DNA of 64,000 nt from Chenggangzhangella methanolivorans. GTDB lineage: Bacteria; Pseudomonadota; Alphaproteobacteria; Rhizobiales; Methylopilaceae. The stretch is taken from positions 3,734,501-3,798,500 of the forward strand of contig NZ_CP081869.1 of assembly GCF_019797865.1 (NCBI RefSeq), read 5' to 3'. Of the stretch, positions 55,971 through 64,000 are shown piece by piece. Both the position numbers and the translations under genes were made by a program. Numbering within the stretch: position 1 is the first letter of the stretch; each line of letters opens with the position of its first letter. Below the pieces are notes generated by a model. It was not told where the DNA came from and did not search any database. It saw nothing but the letters and a program-made list of their open reading frames with translations.

Positions 55971-56879
55971 TTACGGCTGGCGGGCGCCCTCGGCTCCGGA
56001 CGGCGTGATCACCACCGTCGCGGTGAGTCCGGCGGTCAGCCCCAGGTCGTCGGGCGTCGCGTCGAGCTTGATGCGGACCGGCACGCGCTGGGCGAGGCGG
56101 ACCCAAGAGAAGCTCGGATTGACGTTGGCGATGAGGTCGTCGCCGGCTGCGTTGTCGCGGTCGACGATGGCGCGGGCGACGCTCTGGACCCGGCCCTTGA
56201 GGTCGTCGGAACGGCCCATCAGGCGCACCGTCGCGACGTCGCCCGTATGGATGCGGGCGATCTTGGTCTCCTCGAAATAGCCCGCGACGTAGAAGGAATC
56301 CGAGTCGACGATCGCCACCACCGCCTTGCCCGGGGAGACGTAGTCGCCCGGCCGCAGCAGGAGGTTGGTGACGTGGCCGTTGACCGGCGCGCGCACTTCG
56401 GTGCGGGCGAGGTCGAGCTCGGCCTTCTGGCGATCGGCGACGGCGGCGCGCATGGCGGCGTCCGCCGCGTCGACCGCCGCGCGGGCCTGCTCCTTGGACT
56501 CTTCCGACAGCGCCGCGCTGGTGAGCTTGTCGCGGCGGTCGGCCTCGCGGCGCTTCTGCTCGAGGTCGGACTGCTTGCCGGCCTCGGTCGCATGGGCGAG
56601 GTCGAGCGCGAGGCGAAAGCGCGCCTGATCGACCACGAACAGCACGTCGCCCTTCTTCACCACCTCGTTGTCATGGATGCGCACCTCCGTCACGGCGCCC
56701 GAGACGTCGGCCCCGAGCCGGACGATGTCGGCGCGCACGCGGCCGTCGCGCGTCCAGGGATCGTCCATATAGGCGCGCCAGACATAGACGCCGCCGGCGA
56801 TCCCGCCCGCGACCACGAGGAGCGTCAGGGCGACCCGAAGTCCCGCCTTCCACCACGGCATTTCGAAGATCCTTCTCAC
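55971..56879 (-). CDS. HlyD-family efflux adaptor, AaeA-like
   Basis: A 302-residue membrane fusion protein with one N-terminal helix (about 12-33, GLRVALTLLVVAGGIAGGVYVW), DPWTRDGRVRADIVRLG, which is characteristic of AaeA/EmrA-type adaptors, a hairpin region (about 90-150) and lipoyl/barrel parts (RTEVRAPVNGHVTNLLLRPG). With DUF1656 and FUSC proteins it forms the aromatic-carboxylate efflux system AaeXAB. It is last in the operon and overlaps the DUF1656 gene by four bases. Confidence 0.92.
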   Translation of the reverse strand: MRRIFEMPWWKAGLRVALTLLVVAGGIAGGVYVWRAYMDDPWTRDGRVRADIVRLGADVSGAVTEVRIHDNEVVKKGDVLFVVDQARFRLALDLAHATEAGKQSDLEQKRREADRRDKLTSAALSEESKEQARAAVDAADAAMRAAVADRQKAELDLARTEVRAPVNGHVTNLLLRPGDYVSPGKAVVAIVDSDSFYVAGYFEETKIARIHTGDVATVRLMGRSDDLKGRVQSVARAIVDRDNAAGDDLIANVNPSFSWVRLAQRVPVRIKLDATPDDLGLTAGLTATVVITPSGAEGARQP

Positions 56880-57073
56880 TTCAGCAGGGCCACGACGCCG
56901 GCGAGCGTCATCGCGTAGGCCGCGAGGTTGAACAGCGCCGGGTGCCAGACCGCGCGGTAGAAGCCGGCGCGCTCGAGGACCATGCGCATCGGCTGCCAGA
57001 TCAGCGCGGCGAGGACCGCATAGGCGATGAGCGGCGGCACGAAGACGCCGAAGAGATCGACTTCCTTGATCAT
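56876..57073 (-). CDS. DUF1656 small membrane protein, AaeX-like
   Basis: A 65-residue protein with two helices (VPPLIAYAVLAALIW and NLAAYAMTLAGVVALL). It starts MIKEVDLFGVFVPP, the standard DUF1656 opening. It is always found next to FUSC and HlyD efflux genes; its role is unknown. It overlaps the FUSC gene by one base and the adaptor gene by four. Confidence 0.9.
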   Translation of the reverse strand: MIKEVDLFGVFVPPLIAYAVLAALIWQPMRMVLERAGFYRAVWHPALFNLAAYAMTLAGVVALLK

Positions 57074-59115
57074 CAGGCGGCCTCCTTCAGCGGCCCGTGT
57101 TCGGGCGCAGGCGTCGGCTCCGCCTCGCCGAACATCCGCGGGTGATGGGCCAGGCCCCCGCGCAGCGCCGCGATCCAGACCGGCGCGTCGGCGGCGTCGG
57201 GGCGGTCCGCGAGGCGGGCGTCGAGCGCGGCGTCGAGCGCCCGGTCGAGCTCGGCGAGCGGGGGCGCGGAAGCCTCGCCGCGGGCGAGCCGCCGGAAATG
57301 GCGCGCCGTCGCGGCGAGCGCGGAGACGAGCGGCGCGGAGACCTCGTCGGGCAGGTCGCGCGCGACGCCCCGCAGCGCGATGGCGTTGAGGCCGATCCGG
57401 ATGCTCGCCAGCGCGCCCTGCTCGAGCGCGAGCTGGTTCGGATCCGAGAGGTCGAGCCGACGCATCAGGCCGTCGACCCGGTCGAGGATCCGGCTCTCGA
57501 AGGCGACGCGGCTCGGCGCGCTGCGGCCCGCCACCGCCTCGGCGAGGTCGGCGTAAAGGCCCGAGGTCAGGCGCGCCACGGGCCAGGCGGCGCCGATCGG
57601 CCGAAGCGCGCTGAGCAGCGCGGCCGCAAGCCCAATGCCGAAGAGCTGGGCGAGCGCGCCGTTGGCGAAGCTTGCGAAATCGGGCGTCATGACGTTGACG
57701 AGCCCCATGGCGTTGAGCGCGCCGAGCGCGCTGGCGAGCGCGGGCAGCGTGTAGCGCGGGATGGTCATCGCGTAGGCCGCGGCGAACAGGAAGGGCGCGA
57801 GCGCGAGAGCGAGCGCCTCGAAGCCCTCGAGGCCCGGCAAGATCGCGTAGGCGTAGGCGCCGGCGACCACGGAGCCGACCGCGGTCATCTTGAAGAAGCC
57901 TCCGGCGGCGGCCGACGGATCGTCGGCCTGCGCGAACAGGCTCATCATCACCGCCGTCATGATCGCCGCGCCTGCGCCGTCCTTCCAGCCGGTCGCGATC
58001 CAGAAGGCGCAGACCGCGCCGACCGCGACGAAGGCGCAGAGGCCGGCGACGAAGGCGAGGCCGTGGTCGCGGTAGCGCGCGATGGTGAGCGATGCGTCGT
58101 CGCCGTCCCCTGCGCCTGCCGGCCGGGCGCGGTCGAGATCGTCGCGCAGGGCGACGAGGTCTGCGGTCCGCAGCAGCACGGTGCGCTCGATCAGCCGCGC
58201 GCGGTCGGCGGCGAGCGCCTCGAAGTCCGGCGTGGCCGACAGGAGCGCGGCCTTGGCCGCCGCCCGCCGGTCAGCGCCCGCTTCCGGCGACATCGCGTCG
58301 GCGGCCTGAGCGAGCAGGGGCTCCATCCGCTCGAGCGCAGCCGGACGTTCGGCGCGCAGGATCTCCAGCCGGTCGTGAATCGAGACCAGCAGCGCGAGGA
58401 AATTGACGATGCGCGCATGCAGCAGCCTGAGCGCCCGGTTGGAGCGGCGCGTCTCGAGGCTGTCGAACGAGGCCTGGACGCGCAGCCCGTCGAGCGCCGT
58501 GACCTTGGCGACGAGCGCACGCCGGTCGGCAAGCACCGCCGCCGGGTCGGGGCGGCCGCGCAGCGTGTCGGCGGCCCAGCGCGAGGCGGAGGACACGACC
58601 GAAAGCGTCGCGGCCTTCAGCGTGTCGGCCGCGCTCTGCGGGAACACGATCTGGCTGAGCACGGTCGCGCAGGCGATCCCCACCATGATCTCCGAGCCGC
58701 GATCGAGGGCCGCCTGGAAGATCGTGTCCGGGGCCTCGACGGCGGGAAAGGCGATGATCGCGACCGAATAGCCCGACAGCATCGCGCCATAGGCGGCCGG
58801 CGCGTCGCGCAGATAGACCGAGGCCGCCACGCATCCGCCGATCCAGAGCGAGACCGCGAGCGCGAACAGCTCCGGCGCGTTCGAGAAGGCGCTCGTGAAG
58901 GCGATCGCCGCGACCGCGCCCGCGGCCGTGCCGGCGCCGCGGAACAGCGACTTCGACAGCACCATGCCGGCGAGCGGCTGCGACACGATGAAGACGGTGA
59001 TCATCGAGGTCGAGGCCTGCGGCAGGTGCACGAGAAAGGCGATGAAGGCCGCCAGCAGCGCCGCCGCGGTGGTGCGCGCGGCGAAGATCAGCTGTTTCGG
59101 GTCGGGGGCGCTCAC
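57073..59115 (-). CDS. FUSC-family inner-membrane efflux protein, AaeB-like
   Basis: A 680-residue protein with two blocks of about six helices (around 12-170 and 355-515), each followed by a cytoplasmic region, the FUSC/AaeB architecture. Opening motifs such as LLAAFIAFLVHLPQASTSMI fit aromatic acid exporters. E. coli AaeB exports p-hydroxybenzoate and similar acids. The start overlaps the MarR stop by four bases, so regulator and pump are one operon. Confidence 0.92.
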   Translation of the reverse strand: MSAPDPKQLIFAARTTAAALLAAFIAFLVHLPQASTSMITVFIVSQPLAGMVLSKSLFRGAGTAAGAVAAIAFTSAFSNAPELFALAVSLWIGGCVAASVYLRDAPAAYGAMLSGYSVAIIAFPAVEAPDTIFQAALDRGSEIMVGIACATVLSQIVFPQSAADTLKAATLSVVSSASRWAADTLRGRPDPAAVLADRRALVAKVTALDGLRVQASFDSLETRRSNRALRLLHARIVNFLALLVSIHDRLEILRAERPAALERMEPLLAQAADAMSPEAGADRRAAAKAALLSATPDFEALAADRARLIERTVLLRTADLVALRDDLDRARPAGAGDGDDASLTIARYRDHGLAFVAGLCAFVAVGAVCAFWIATGWKDGAGAAIMTAVMMSLFAQADDPSAAAGGFFKMTAVGSVVAGAYAYAILPGLEGFEALALALAPFLFAAAYAMTIPRYTLPALASALGALNAMGLVNVMTPDFASFANGALAQLFGIGLAAALLSALRPIGAAWPVARLTSGLYADLAEAVAGRSAPSRVAFESRILDRVDGLMRRLDLSDPNQLALEQGALASIRIGLNAIALRGVARDLPDEVSAPLVSALAATARHFRRLARGEASAPPLAELDRALDAALDARLADRPDAADAPVWIAALRGGLAHHPRMFGEAEPTPAPEHGPLKEAA

Positions 59116-59573
59116 GCCGCGTCTCTCGCGGATTTCTCGGCGCGCGCGCCGAGGCGGGCGAAGACGCGCATGCAGGCCGCGAAGTCCTCCTCCGCGACGT
59201 CCTCCACCATGGCGGCGCAGACGTCGGCGACGACGGCACGCAGGCGGTCGACCAGCCGGCGGCCCTCCGGCGTCAGGTGCAGCGTCTTGGCGCGGCGGTC
59301 TGAAGCGTCCTCGCGCCGTTCGAGAAAGCCCGCGGCCGCGAGCCGGTCGAGCAGGCGCACGAGCGACGGGCCCTCGATGCCGAGCGAGCGCGCGAGATCG
59401 CTCTGTCGCGCGCCTTCGCCCAGCCGTCCGAGATGGACGAGCGGGCGCCAGCTCGCGTCGGTGAGGCCGGATCCGCCGAGCGCGTCGTCGAGCTCGCGCC
59501 GCCAGCGGCGGGCCGCGAAGGCGAGCTGGTAGCCGAACTCGGCGGCGTCTGCGGGATCGATGGGTTTCGACAT
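59112..59573 (-). CDS. MarR-family transcriptional regulator
   Basis: A 153-residue winged-helix regulator: LTDASWRPLVHLGRLGEGARQSDLARSLGIEGPSLVRLLDRL (in parts) with the wing DASDRRAKTLHLTPEGRRL. It is the first gene of the aae-like efflux operon and likely represses it until an aromatic acid binds. Inverted repeats directly upstream of its start are a plausible operator. Confidence 0.92.
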   Translation of the reverse strand: MSKPIDPADAAEFGYQLAFAARRWRRELDDALGGSGLTDASWRPLVHLGRLGEGARQSDLARSLGIEGPSLVRLLDRLAAAGFLERREDASDRRAKTLHLTPEGRRLVDRLRAVVADVCAAMVEDVAEEDFAACMRVFARLGARAEKSARDAA

Positions 59574-59578
59574 GACCT

Positions 59579-59603
59579 AATAAATAGGAAGCTATCTAAT
59601 AGG
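59579..59603. promoter_or_regulatory. Candidate MarR operator
   Basis: ATAG-N4-CTAT (59584-59595) overlaps CTAT-N3-ATAG (59592-59602) in an AT-rich patch 6-30 bp upstream of the MarR start codon, a striking contrast with the GC-rich surroundings. The rest of the 254-bp gap to the RTX-like gene contains no gene that I can support. Confidence 0.5.
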
Positions 59604-59827
59604 AGTCTAGCGACTTCCGCAGGAGCGCCGCGCGTGGCTGTCATGCGGCGAGCGCGTTGCTTTCGCCCCTCGCGTCGCCGTCGGGGGCGTGGCTCTGACC
59701 AGATGAGGTAAGCGGATCGCCGAACGGGGCCATGGCGGACATGCCCGCGGCCGCCGATGATGCCGTGCGGCGTCTTTGCGGGCGGCCGGGCCGATCCCCG
59801 CGTCGCGCTTCGACGGAAGGCCTCGCG

Positions 59828-60922
59828 ATGACCGATCTGGACCACATGGGCGCTCCAGCCGCAGACCCGGCGTCCGGCCGCGATCCGACCGGCGTCTATC
59901 TGACCCGGGAAGACGACGTTTACGTCTATGAGGGCGGCGGCTCCCGCTGGGAGTTCACGGTCTACGGCCTTGGCGGAGACGACGAGATCACCGGTTCGAT
60001 CAACTTGCGCGCCATCCGCGGCGGCGCCGGCGACGACACGCTTCACGGGGCCTCCTCCTTCGAAGCGAGGGGCGGAAGCGGCGACGACCTGATCTACGGG
60101 ACCACGCGGCGATCGACCGTCGGGTCCGAACATCTCTACGGCGGGACGGGCGACGACCACATCGTTCAGCTTGGGGGAGCGTCCTACATCGACGGCGGCG
60201 CCGGCGACGACACGATCGATCTAGGATTGTTCTTCTGCCGGCTCAGCGGCGGCGCGGGCGATGACGTCGTCAATTACGCCCAGGTGGTCGAAGCGGGATC
60301 GAGGAGGCTCTCGCTCGGCGCAGGCGACGACGTCGTCGACGGCTCGACGAGCTTCGACAGGTCTGCATCCGGGGGCGTCGAGACGTTCGGCGGCGGCGGG
60401 AACGATACGGTCATCGCAGGCGCAGGCTTCGACCGCTTCGACGGCGGAAGCGGGATCGACGAGATCTCCTATGCGTTCGAGCGCTCCGGCGTGACGATCG
60501 ACCTGCGAAGCGGCGTGAACGGCGGGGCCGCGGCGACGGACGTCCTGAGCAAGGTCGAGAACGTCACGGGGTCGGGCTTCGACGACCAACTCGCGGGCGA
60601 CGGCGGCGCAAATGTCCTGAACGGGCTTGGCGGGGCCGACGTTCTTCGCGGGCGCGGCGGCGACGACCTGATCGTCGGCGGAGACGGCGCCGATGTGCTC
60701 AGGGGCGGCGCGGGCGCCGACACGCTGATCGGCGGCGCGGGAGCCGACATTTTCTACTATGACGACTTCGACGAGATCGTGGACTTCAATCCCGACGAAG
60801 GCGACGTGCTGATCTACCGTCCGCGCGACGGCTCGAAGGCGCATGAGGTCGTGGCCGATTGGCTGCAACGGCACCAGGAGGTCGCCCCGGACGCGGCCGA
60901 TCACCATGATGCGTTTTGGTAG
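59828..60922 (+). CDS. RTX-like calcium-binding protein
   Basis: A 364-residue acidic protein with many GGxGxD-type nonapeptides from about 50 to 325 (GGAGDDTLHG, GGAGDDTIDL, GLGGADVLRGRGGDDLIVGG, GGAGADTLIGGAGAD), which bind Ca2+ in a beta-roll. The segment DIFYYDDFDEIVDFNPDEGD ends the repeat region, as in RTX exporter substrates. There is no N-terminal signal peptide, so type I secretion via a C-terminal signal is expected, but no exporter genes are near. No enzymatic domain is recognised. ATG at 59828 is chosen over 59732. Confidence 0.85.
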   Translation: MTDLDHMGAPAADPASGRDPTGVYLTREDDVYVYEGGGSRWEFTVYGLGGDDEITGSINLRAIRGGAGDDTLHGASSFEARGGSGDDLIYGTTRRSTVGSEHLYGGTGDDHIVQLGGASYIDGGAGDDTIDLGLFFCRLSGGAGDDVVNYAQVVEAGSRRLSLGAGDDVVDGSTSFDRSASGGVETFGGGGNDTVIAGAGFDRFDGGSGIDEISYAFERSGVTIDLRSGVNGGAAATDVLSKVENVTGSGFDDQLAGDGGANVLNGLGGADVLRGRGGDDLIVGGDGADVLRGGAGADTLIGGAGADIFYYDDFDEIVDFNPDEGDVLIYRPRDGSKAHEVVADWLQRHQEVAPDAADHHDAFW

Positions 60923-61038
60923 CCTCGCCTTCCGTCAGAAGCCGCGCGCTCCGATCTGACGCCCCCGCCGGCCGAGGGGCCGGCGCGTCCCGATCGAGCC
61001 ACACCGCCTTCGTTTCAAGGTCCAGCAATTCAATCTAA

Positions 61039-61052
61039 GCATCGATCGATGC
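61039..61052. promoter_or_regulatory. Perfect 14-bp palindrome upstream of tctC
   Basis: GCATCGATCGATGC lies 84 bp before the tctC start in an otherwise empty 213-bp gap. It could be an operator for an unlinked regulator; no tctDE two-component genes are in the window. Confidence 0.3.
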
Positions 61053-61135
61053 CCGAATGGACATGGACAGAAAAGGTCCGTGGTTCGACGCTCCGGTCAA
61101 ACAGTCTGCGAAACGCAGCGTTTGGGAGGACGTCC

Positions 61136-62119
61136 ATGAAGATCACCCGCCGCATGGCGACGACGGGGCTGTGCGCGCTCGCCGCCGCCCTCGCGCTGCC
61201 GGTCCCCGGTTTCGCCCAGGGTTTCGACCGCACCGTCCGCATCATCGTGCCCTACGCCCCCGGGGGCACGTCGGACACGCTCGCGCGCATCTTCGCGCCG
61301 CTCTTGCAGGAAAAGATCGGCCAGACGGTCGTCGTCGAGAACAAGCCGGGCGCGGCCGGCAACATCGGCGCGGACGCGGTCGCCAAGGCCGACAAGGACG
61401 GCCAGACCTATCTGCTGACCGACGTCGGCACCGTGGCCTCGGCCCCGGGCCTCTTCCCCGACCTCAGCTACAAGCCGCTCGAGGATCTCGCGCCCGTCAC
61501 GATGGTGATGTTCTCGCCTTACGTGCTCGCGGTGAACCCTAAGCTCGAGGGCGTCACGGACGTGCCGAGCCTTCTCGCCTACGTCAAGGCGAACCCCGGC
61601 AAGCTTGCGGTCGCCAATTCCGGCATCGGCGGGGTGAACCACATCACCGCGGTGGCGATGGCGAAAGAACTCGGAATCCAGTGGAAGACCGTGCCCTACA
61701 AGGGCGGCGCGGCGGCGACTCAGGCCGTGGTCTCCGGCGAGAGCAAGCTCATCATCAACGGCGCGACCGCGACGCTGCCTTTCGTCACCAACGGCCAGCT
61801 CAAGGGTCTCGCGGTGACGGGCGAGCAGCGCAACGCCGCGGCGCCCGACCTGCCGACCTTCACCGAGGCCAAGCTGCCGCAGGCCGACGCCGGCTCGTGG
61901 CAAGGCCTGATGACGACCGCGGGCTCGCCGCCCGACCGCGTCCAGGCGATGAACGCCGCGATGAACGAGATCCTGAGGCGCCCTGAGGTCGTCGATCGCA
62001 TCAAGCAGCAGGGCGGCCGGGTGGTCGGCGGGTCGGGCGAGGAGCTCGGCTCCTGGCTCAAGACCAACACCGAGCGCTGGGGCAAGGTGATCGCCGACGC
62101 CGGCATCAAGGGCCAGTAA
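61136..62119 (+). CDS. tctC: Tripartite tricarboxylate transporter substrate-binding protein (Bug family)
   Basis: A 327-residue periplasmic Bug protein: signal peptide (ATTGLCALAAALALPVPG, ending FAQ), RIIVPYAPGGTSDTLARI and VVVENKPGAAGNIGADAVAK, the family hallmark segments for carboxylate binding. It starts after a strong GGGAGGA site at ATG 61136 and is followed by tctB and tctA. The ligand could be citrate or another carboxylate, as the family is broad. Confidence 0.93.
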   Translation: MKITRRMATTGLCALAAALALPVPGFAQGFDRTVRIIVPYAPGGTSDTLARIFAPLLQEKIGQTVVVENKPGAAGNIGADAVAKADKDGQTYLLTDVGTVASAPGLFPDLSYKPLEDLAPVTMVMFSPYVLAVNPKLEGVTDVPSLLAYVKANPGKLAVANSGIGGVNHITAVAMAKELGIQWKTVPYKGGAAATQAVVSGESKLIINGATATLPFVTNGQLKGLAVTGEQRNAAAPDLPTFTEAKLPQADAGSWQGLMTTAGSPPDRVQAMNAAMNEILRRPEVVDRIKQQGGRVVGGSGEELGSWLKTNTERWGKVIADAGIKGQ

Positions 62120-62123
62120 GCCC

Positions 62124-62570
62124 GTGACCAGCCGCTTCGACCTGAAGGACGCGCTGTTCGGCGCGTTCCTGATCGCGGTCGCGTGCCTCGTGTTCTGGGC
62201 GACCCGCAACCTCGCCTTCGGCACGCCCGCCGACATGGGGCCGGGCTTCATGCCGCGCGCGCTCGCCGGAATGGCGATGGCCTTCGGGCTGTTCTTCGCC
62301 GTCCGCGGGCTGACGCGGGGCGGCGAGCCGATCGAGGCGCCGCAGGTCCGCCCGCTCGCCTGCCTCCTCGCCGCGATCGCGGCCTTCGCGCTGCTCGGCG
62401 CGAAGGGCGGCATCGTGGTCGCGGCGGCGGCGACCGTCGTCATCGCCGCGCTCGGGAGCCGCGAGACCAAGGCGCTCGAGATCATTCCCTTCGCGCTCGC
62501 GATCGCGGCGGCCTCCGCGCTGCTCTTCGTCAAGGCGCTGTCGCTGCCGCTTCCCGTCGGCTTCTGGTGA
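62124..62570 (+). CDS. tctB: Tripartite tricarboxylate transporter small membrane subunit
   Basis: A 148-residue protein with four helices. The N-terminal segment with ADMGPGFMPRALAG is characteristic of TctB. GTG start at 62124, four bases after the tctC stop; tctA follows after 4 bp. The function of TctB in the complex is not fully defined. Confidence 0.9.
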   Translation: MTSRFDLKDALFGAFLIAVACLVFWATRNLAFGTPADMGPGFMPRALAGMAMAFGLFFAVRGLTRGGEPIEAPQVRPLACLLAAIAAFALLGAKGGIVVAAAATVVIAALGSRETKALEIIPFALAIAAASALLFVKALSLPLPVGFW

Positions 62571-62574
62571 GGCC

Positions 62575-64000
62575 ATGGACCTTTTCGCAAATCTCCTGAT
62601 CGGCCTGTCGACCGCGACCGAGCCCGTCAATCTCGCCTACTGCCTGTTCGGCGTGCTGATCGGAACCGCGATCGGCGTGCTGCCGGGCATCGGCCCGGTG
62701 CCGACGGTGGCGCTGCTGTTGCCCTTCACCTTCGGGCTCGCGCCGCCCACCGCCTTCATCATGCTCGCCGGCATCTTCTATGGCGCGCAATATGGCGGCT
62801 CGACCACCGCGATCCTCGTCAACGTCCCGGGCGAAACCTCCTCGGTCGTCACCTGCATCGACGGTCACCAGATGGCGAAGCAGGGCAAGGCCGGCCTCGC
62901 GCTCGCGATCGCCGCCATCGGATCGTTTTTCGCCGGCACGGTCGCGACCATCGTGATCGCCGTGCTCGCGCTGCCGCTCGCCTCGCTCGCGCTGAAGTTC
63001 ACGGCGGTCGAATATTTTTCGCTGCTGGTGCTCGGCCTTATCGCGGCCGTCGTGCTCGCCCACGGCTCGGTCGCCAAGGCGCTTGCGATGATCGTGCTCG
63101 GGCTGATCCTCGGAATCGTCGGCATCGACGTCTCGTCGGGCGCGCAGCGCATGACGTTCGGTTTCCCGCAGCTCGCCGACGGGCTCGACTTCGTTCCGAT
63201 CGCCATGGGCCTGTTCGGCCTCGGGGAGATCGCGGCAAATCTCGAACGCCCGACCGACCGGCAGGTGGTGGCCAGGAAGGTCACGGGTCTGCTGCCGAGC
63301 TGGGCGGATCTCAAGACCGCGTTTCCCGCAATGGTGCGCGGCACCGCGATCGGCTCGTTCCTCGGCGTGCTGCCGGGCGGGGGCGCGGCTCTGCCGCCCT
63401 TCACGGCCTATGCGCTCGAGAAGAAATTCGCCAAGGATCCCTCGCAGTTCGGCAAGGGCGCGATCCAGGGCGTGGCGGGGCCCGAAAGCGCCAACAACGC
63501 CGGCGCGCAGACGAGCTTCATCCCGCTGCTGACGCTCGGCATTCCGTCGAACGCGCTGATGGCCCTGATGATCGGCGGCTTGATGATGCATGGCATCCAG
63601 CCCGGCCCCCAGATCATGACCGAGCAGCCGCAGCTCGTCTGGGGCCTGATCGCTTCGATGTGGGTCGGCAACCTGATGCTGCTCGTCATCAACCTGCCGC
63701 TCATCGGCATGTGGATCTCGATGCTGAAGATCCCCTACCGGCTGCTGTTTCCGGCCATCGTGCTGTTCTGCTGCGTGGGCGCGTACGGCATTTCCAACAG
63801 CATGTTCAACGTCTGGCTCATGCTGGGCTGCGCGGCGATCGGCTACTTTTTCATCAAGATCGGCGTGGAGCCCGCGCCGCTGCTGCTCGGCCTTGTGCTC
63901 GGTCCCCAGCTCGAGGAAAACTTCCGCCGCGCCATGCTGATCGCCGACGGCGACGTCAGCGTGTTCTTCACCTCGCCGATCTCGGCCGTGATCCTCGCGG
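62575..64000 (+). CDS. tctA: Tripartite tricarboxylate transporter large permease (truncated by window end)
   Basis: The first 475 residues of TctA, normally about 500. Family motifs are IGVLPGIGPVPTVALLLPFT, GIFYGAQYGGSTTAILVNVP and GPESANNAGAQTSFIPLLTLG. It forms the main transport pathway, with about 11-12 helices. The frame is open up to the last base of the window, so the C-terminus lies outside. Confidence 0.95.
   Translation, partial: MDLFANLLIGLSTATEPVNLAYCLFGVLIGTAIGVLPGIGPVPTVALLLPFTFGLAPPTAFIMLAGIFYGAQYGGSTTAILVNVPGETSSVVTCIDGHQMAKQGKAGLALAIAAIGSFFAGTVATIVIAVLALPLASLALKFTAVEYFSLLVLGLIAAVVLAHGSVAKALAMIVLGLILGIVGIDVSSGAQRMTFGFPQLADGLDFVPIAMGLFGLGEIAANLERPTDRQVVARKVTGLLPSWADLKTAFPAMVRGTAIGSFLGVLPGGGAALPPFTAYALEKKFAKDPSQFGKGAIQGVAGPESANNAGAQTSFIPLLTLGIPSNALMALMIGGLMMHGIQPGPQIMTEQPQLVWGLIASMWVGNLMLLVINLPLIGMWISMLKIPYRLLFPAIVLFCCVGAYGISNSMFNVWLMLGCAAIGYFFIKIGVEPAPLLLGLVLGPQLEENFRRAMLIADGDVSVFFTSPISAVILA

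Noticed and set aside
57097..59532. Long open frame of 811 codons on the plus strand opposite the FUSC gene
   Set aside because: It is an antisense shadow caused by very high GC content. The minus-strand FUSC and MarR genes have clear families, overlaps and motifs, while this frame is a low-complexity Arg/Gly/Glu-rich translation.

Overview
The window is a 64 kb piece of a GC-rich (roughly 70 %) alphaproteobacterial chromosome, most likely from the order Hyphomicrobiales (Rhizobiales). The clearest support is the housekeeping block rplU-rpmA-GNAT-obgE-proB-proA-nadD-rsfS-rlmH-envC-like-ctpA-divergent polysaccharide deacetylase-rppH (8.6-22.7 kb), a gene order I know from that order. The genus cannot be decided from the sequence.

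Layout. (1) 0-6 kb is a disturbed accessory segment: an IS3-family element abuts a cytochrome bd operon whose cydA has lost its 5' end, followed by cydB, a very small cydX, a DUF1003 membrane protein, and a convergent universal stress protein gene with an FNR/FixK-like site. It ends at a tRNA-Gly(GCC) gene with a strong hairpin terminator. (2) 6.4-8.4 kb holds a YbaK-type deacylase, an Lrp/AsnC regulator and a divergent EamA exporter. (3) 8.6-22.7 kb is the housekeeping block. A vapBC toxin-antitoxin pair sits in it between obgE and proB, and a tandem-GNAT gene between rpmA and obgE. (4) 22.6-29.3 kb has an MpaB-like oxygenase, a UvrD-like helicase and a divergent oxyR/katG pair. (5) 29.3-37.8 kb is a complete malonate decarboxylase operon (mdcABCDEGH) with a MatC-type carrier and a divergent GntR regulator. 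(6) 37.8-43.5 kb is an allantoin-to-glyoxylate module: racemase, PuuE, allantoicase, ureidoglycolate lyase, NCS1 transporter and a TetR regulator. (7) 43.8-46.7 kb is a polar amino-acid ABC transporter. (8) 46.7-56 kb is an envelope region: RND efflux pair, small secreted proteins, a sterol desaturase family protein and an OmpR-type two-component system. (9) 56-59.6 kb is an AaeXAB-like aromatic-acid efflux operon with a MarR regulator. (10) 59.8-64 kb holds an RTX-like calcium-binding protein and a tctCBA tripartite tricarboxylate transporter cut by the window end.

Two observations cut across the whole window. First, at least fifteen short frame breaks, mostly one-base contractions of G or C runs, fall in genes between 1.8 and 18.3 kb (including rpmA and obgE, generally essential in bacteria) and again at 51-52.5 kb, but none is seen between 19.4 and 51 kb. 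This looks like sequence error rather than gene decay. Second, two families of dispersed long palindromes occur: family A at 14.8, 35.4 and 43.5 kb, and family B at 18.0 and 33.6 kb. One family B copy lies inside the mdcB reading frame and appears to be translated as part of the protein. I regard this as the most interesting item in the window.

The genes combine into recognisable circuits: malonate import and decarboxylation under a GntR repressor with an operator between the divergent genes; ureide breakdown under a TetR repressor with a striking tandem operator; peroxide defence by OxyR/KatG; and envelope genes possibly controlled by the neighbouring two-component system through a PhoB-like direct repeat.
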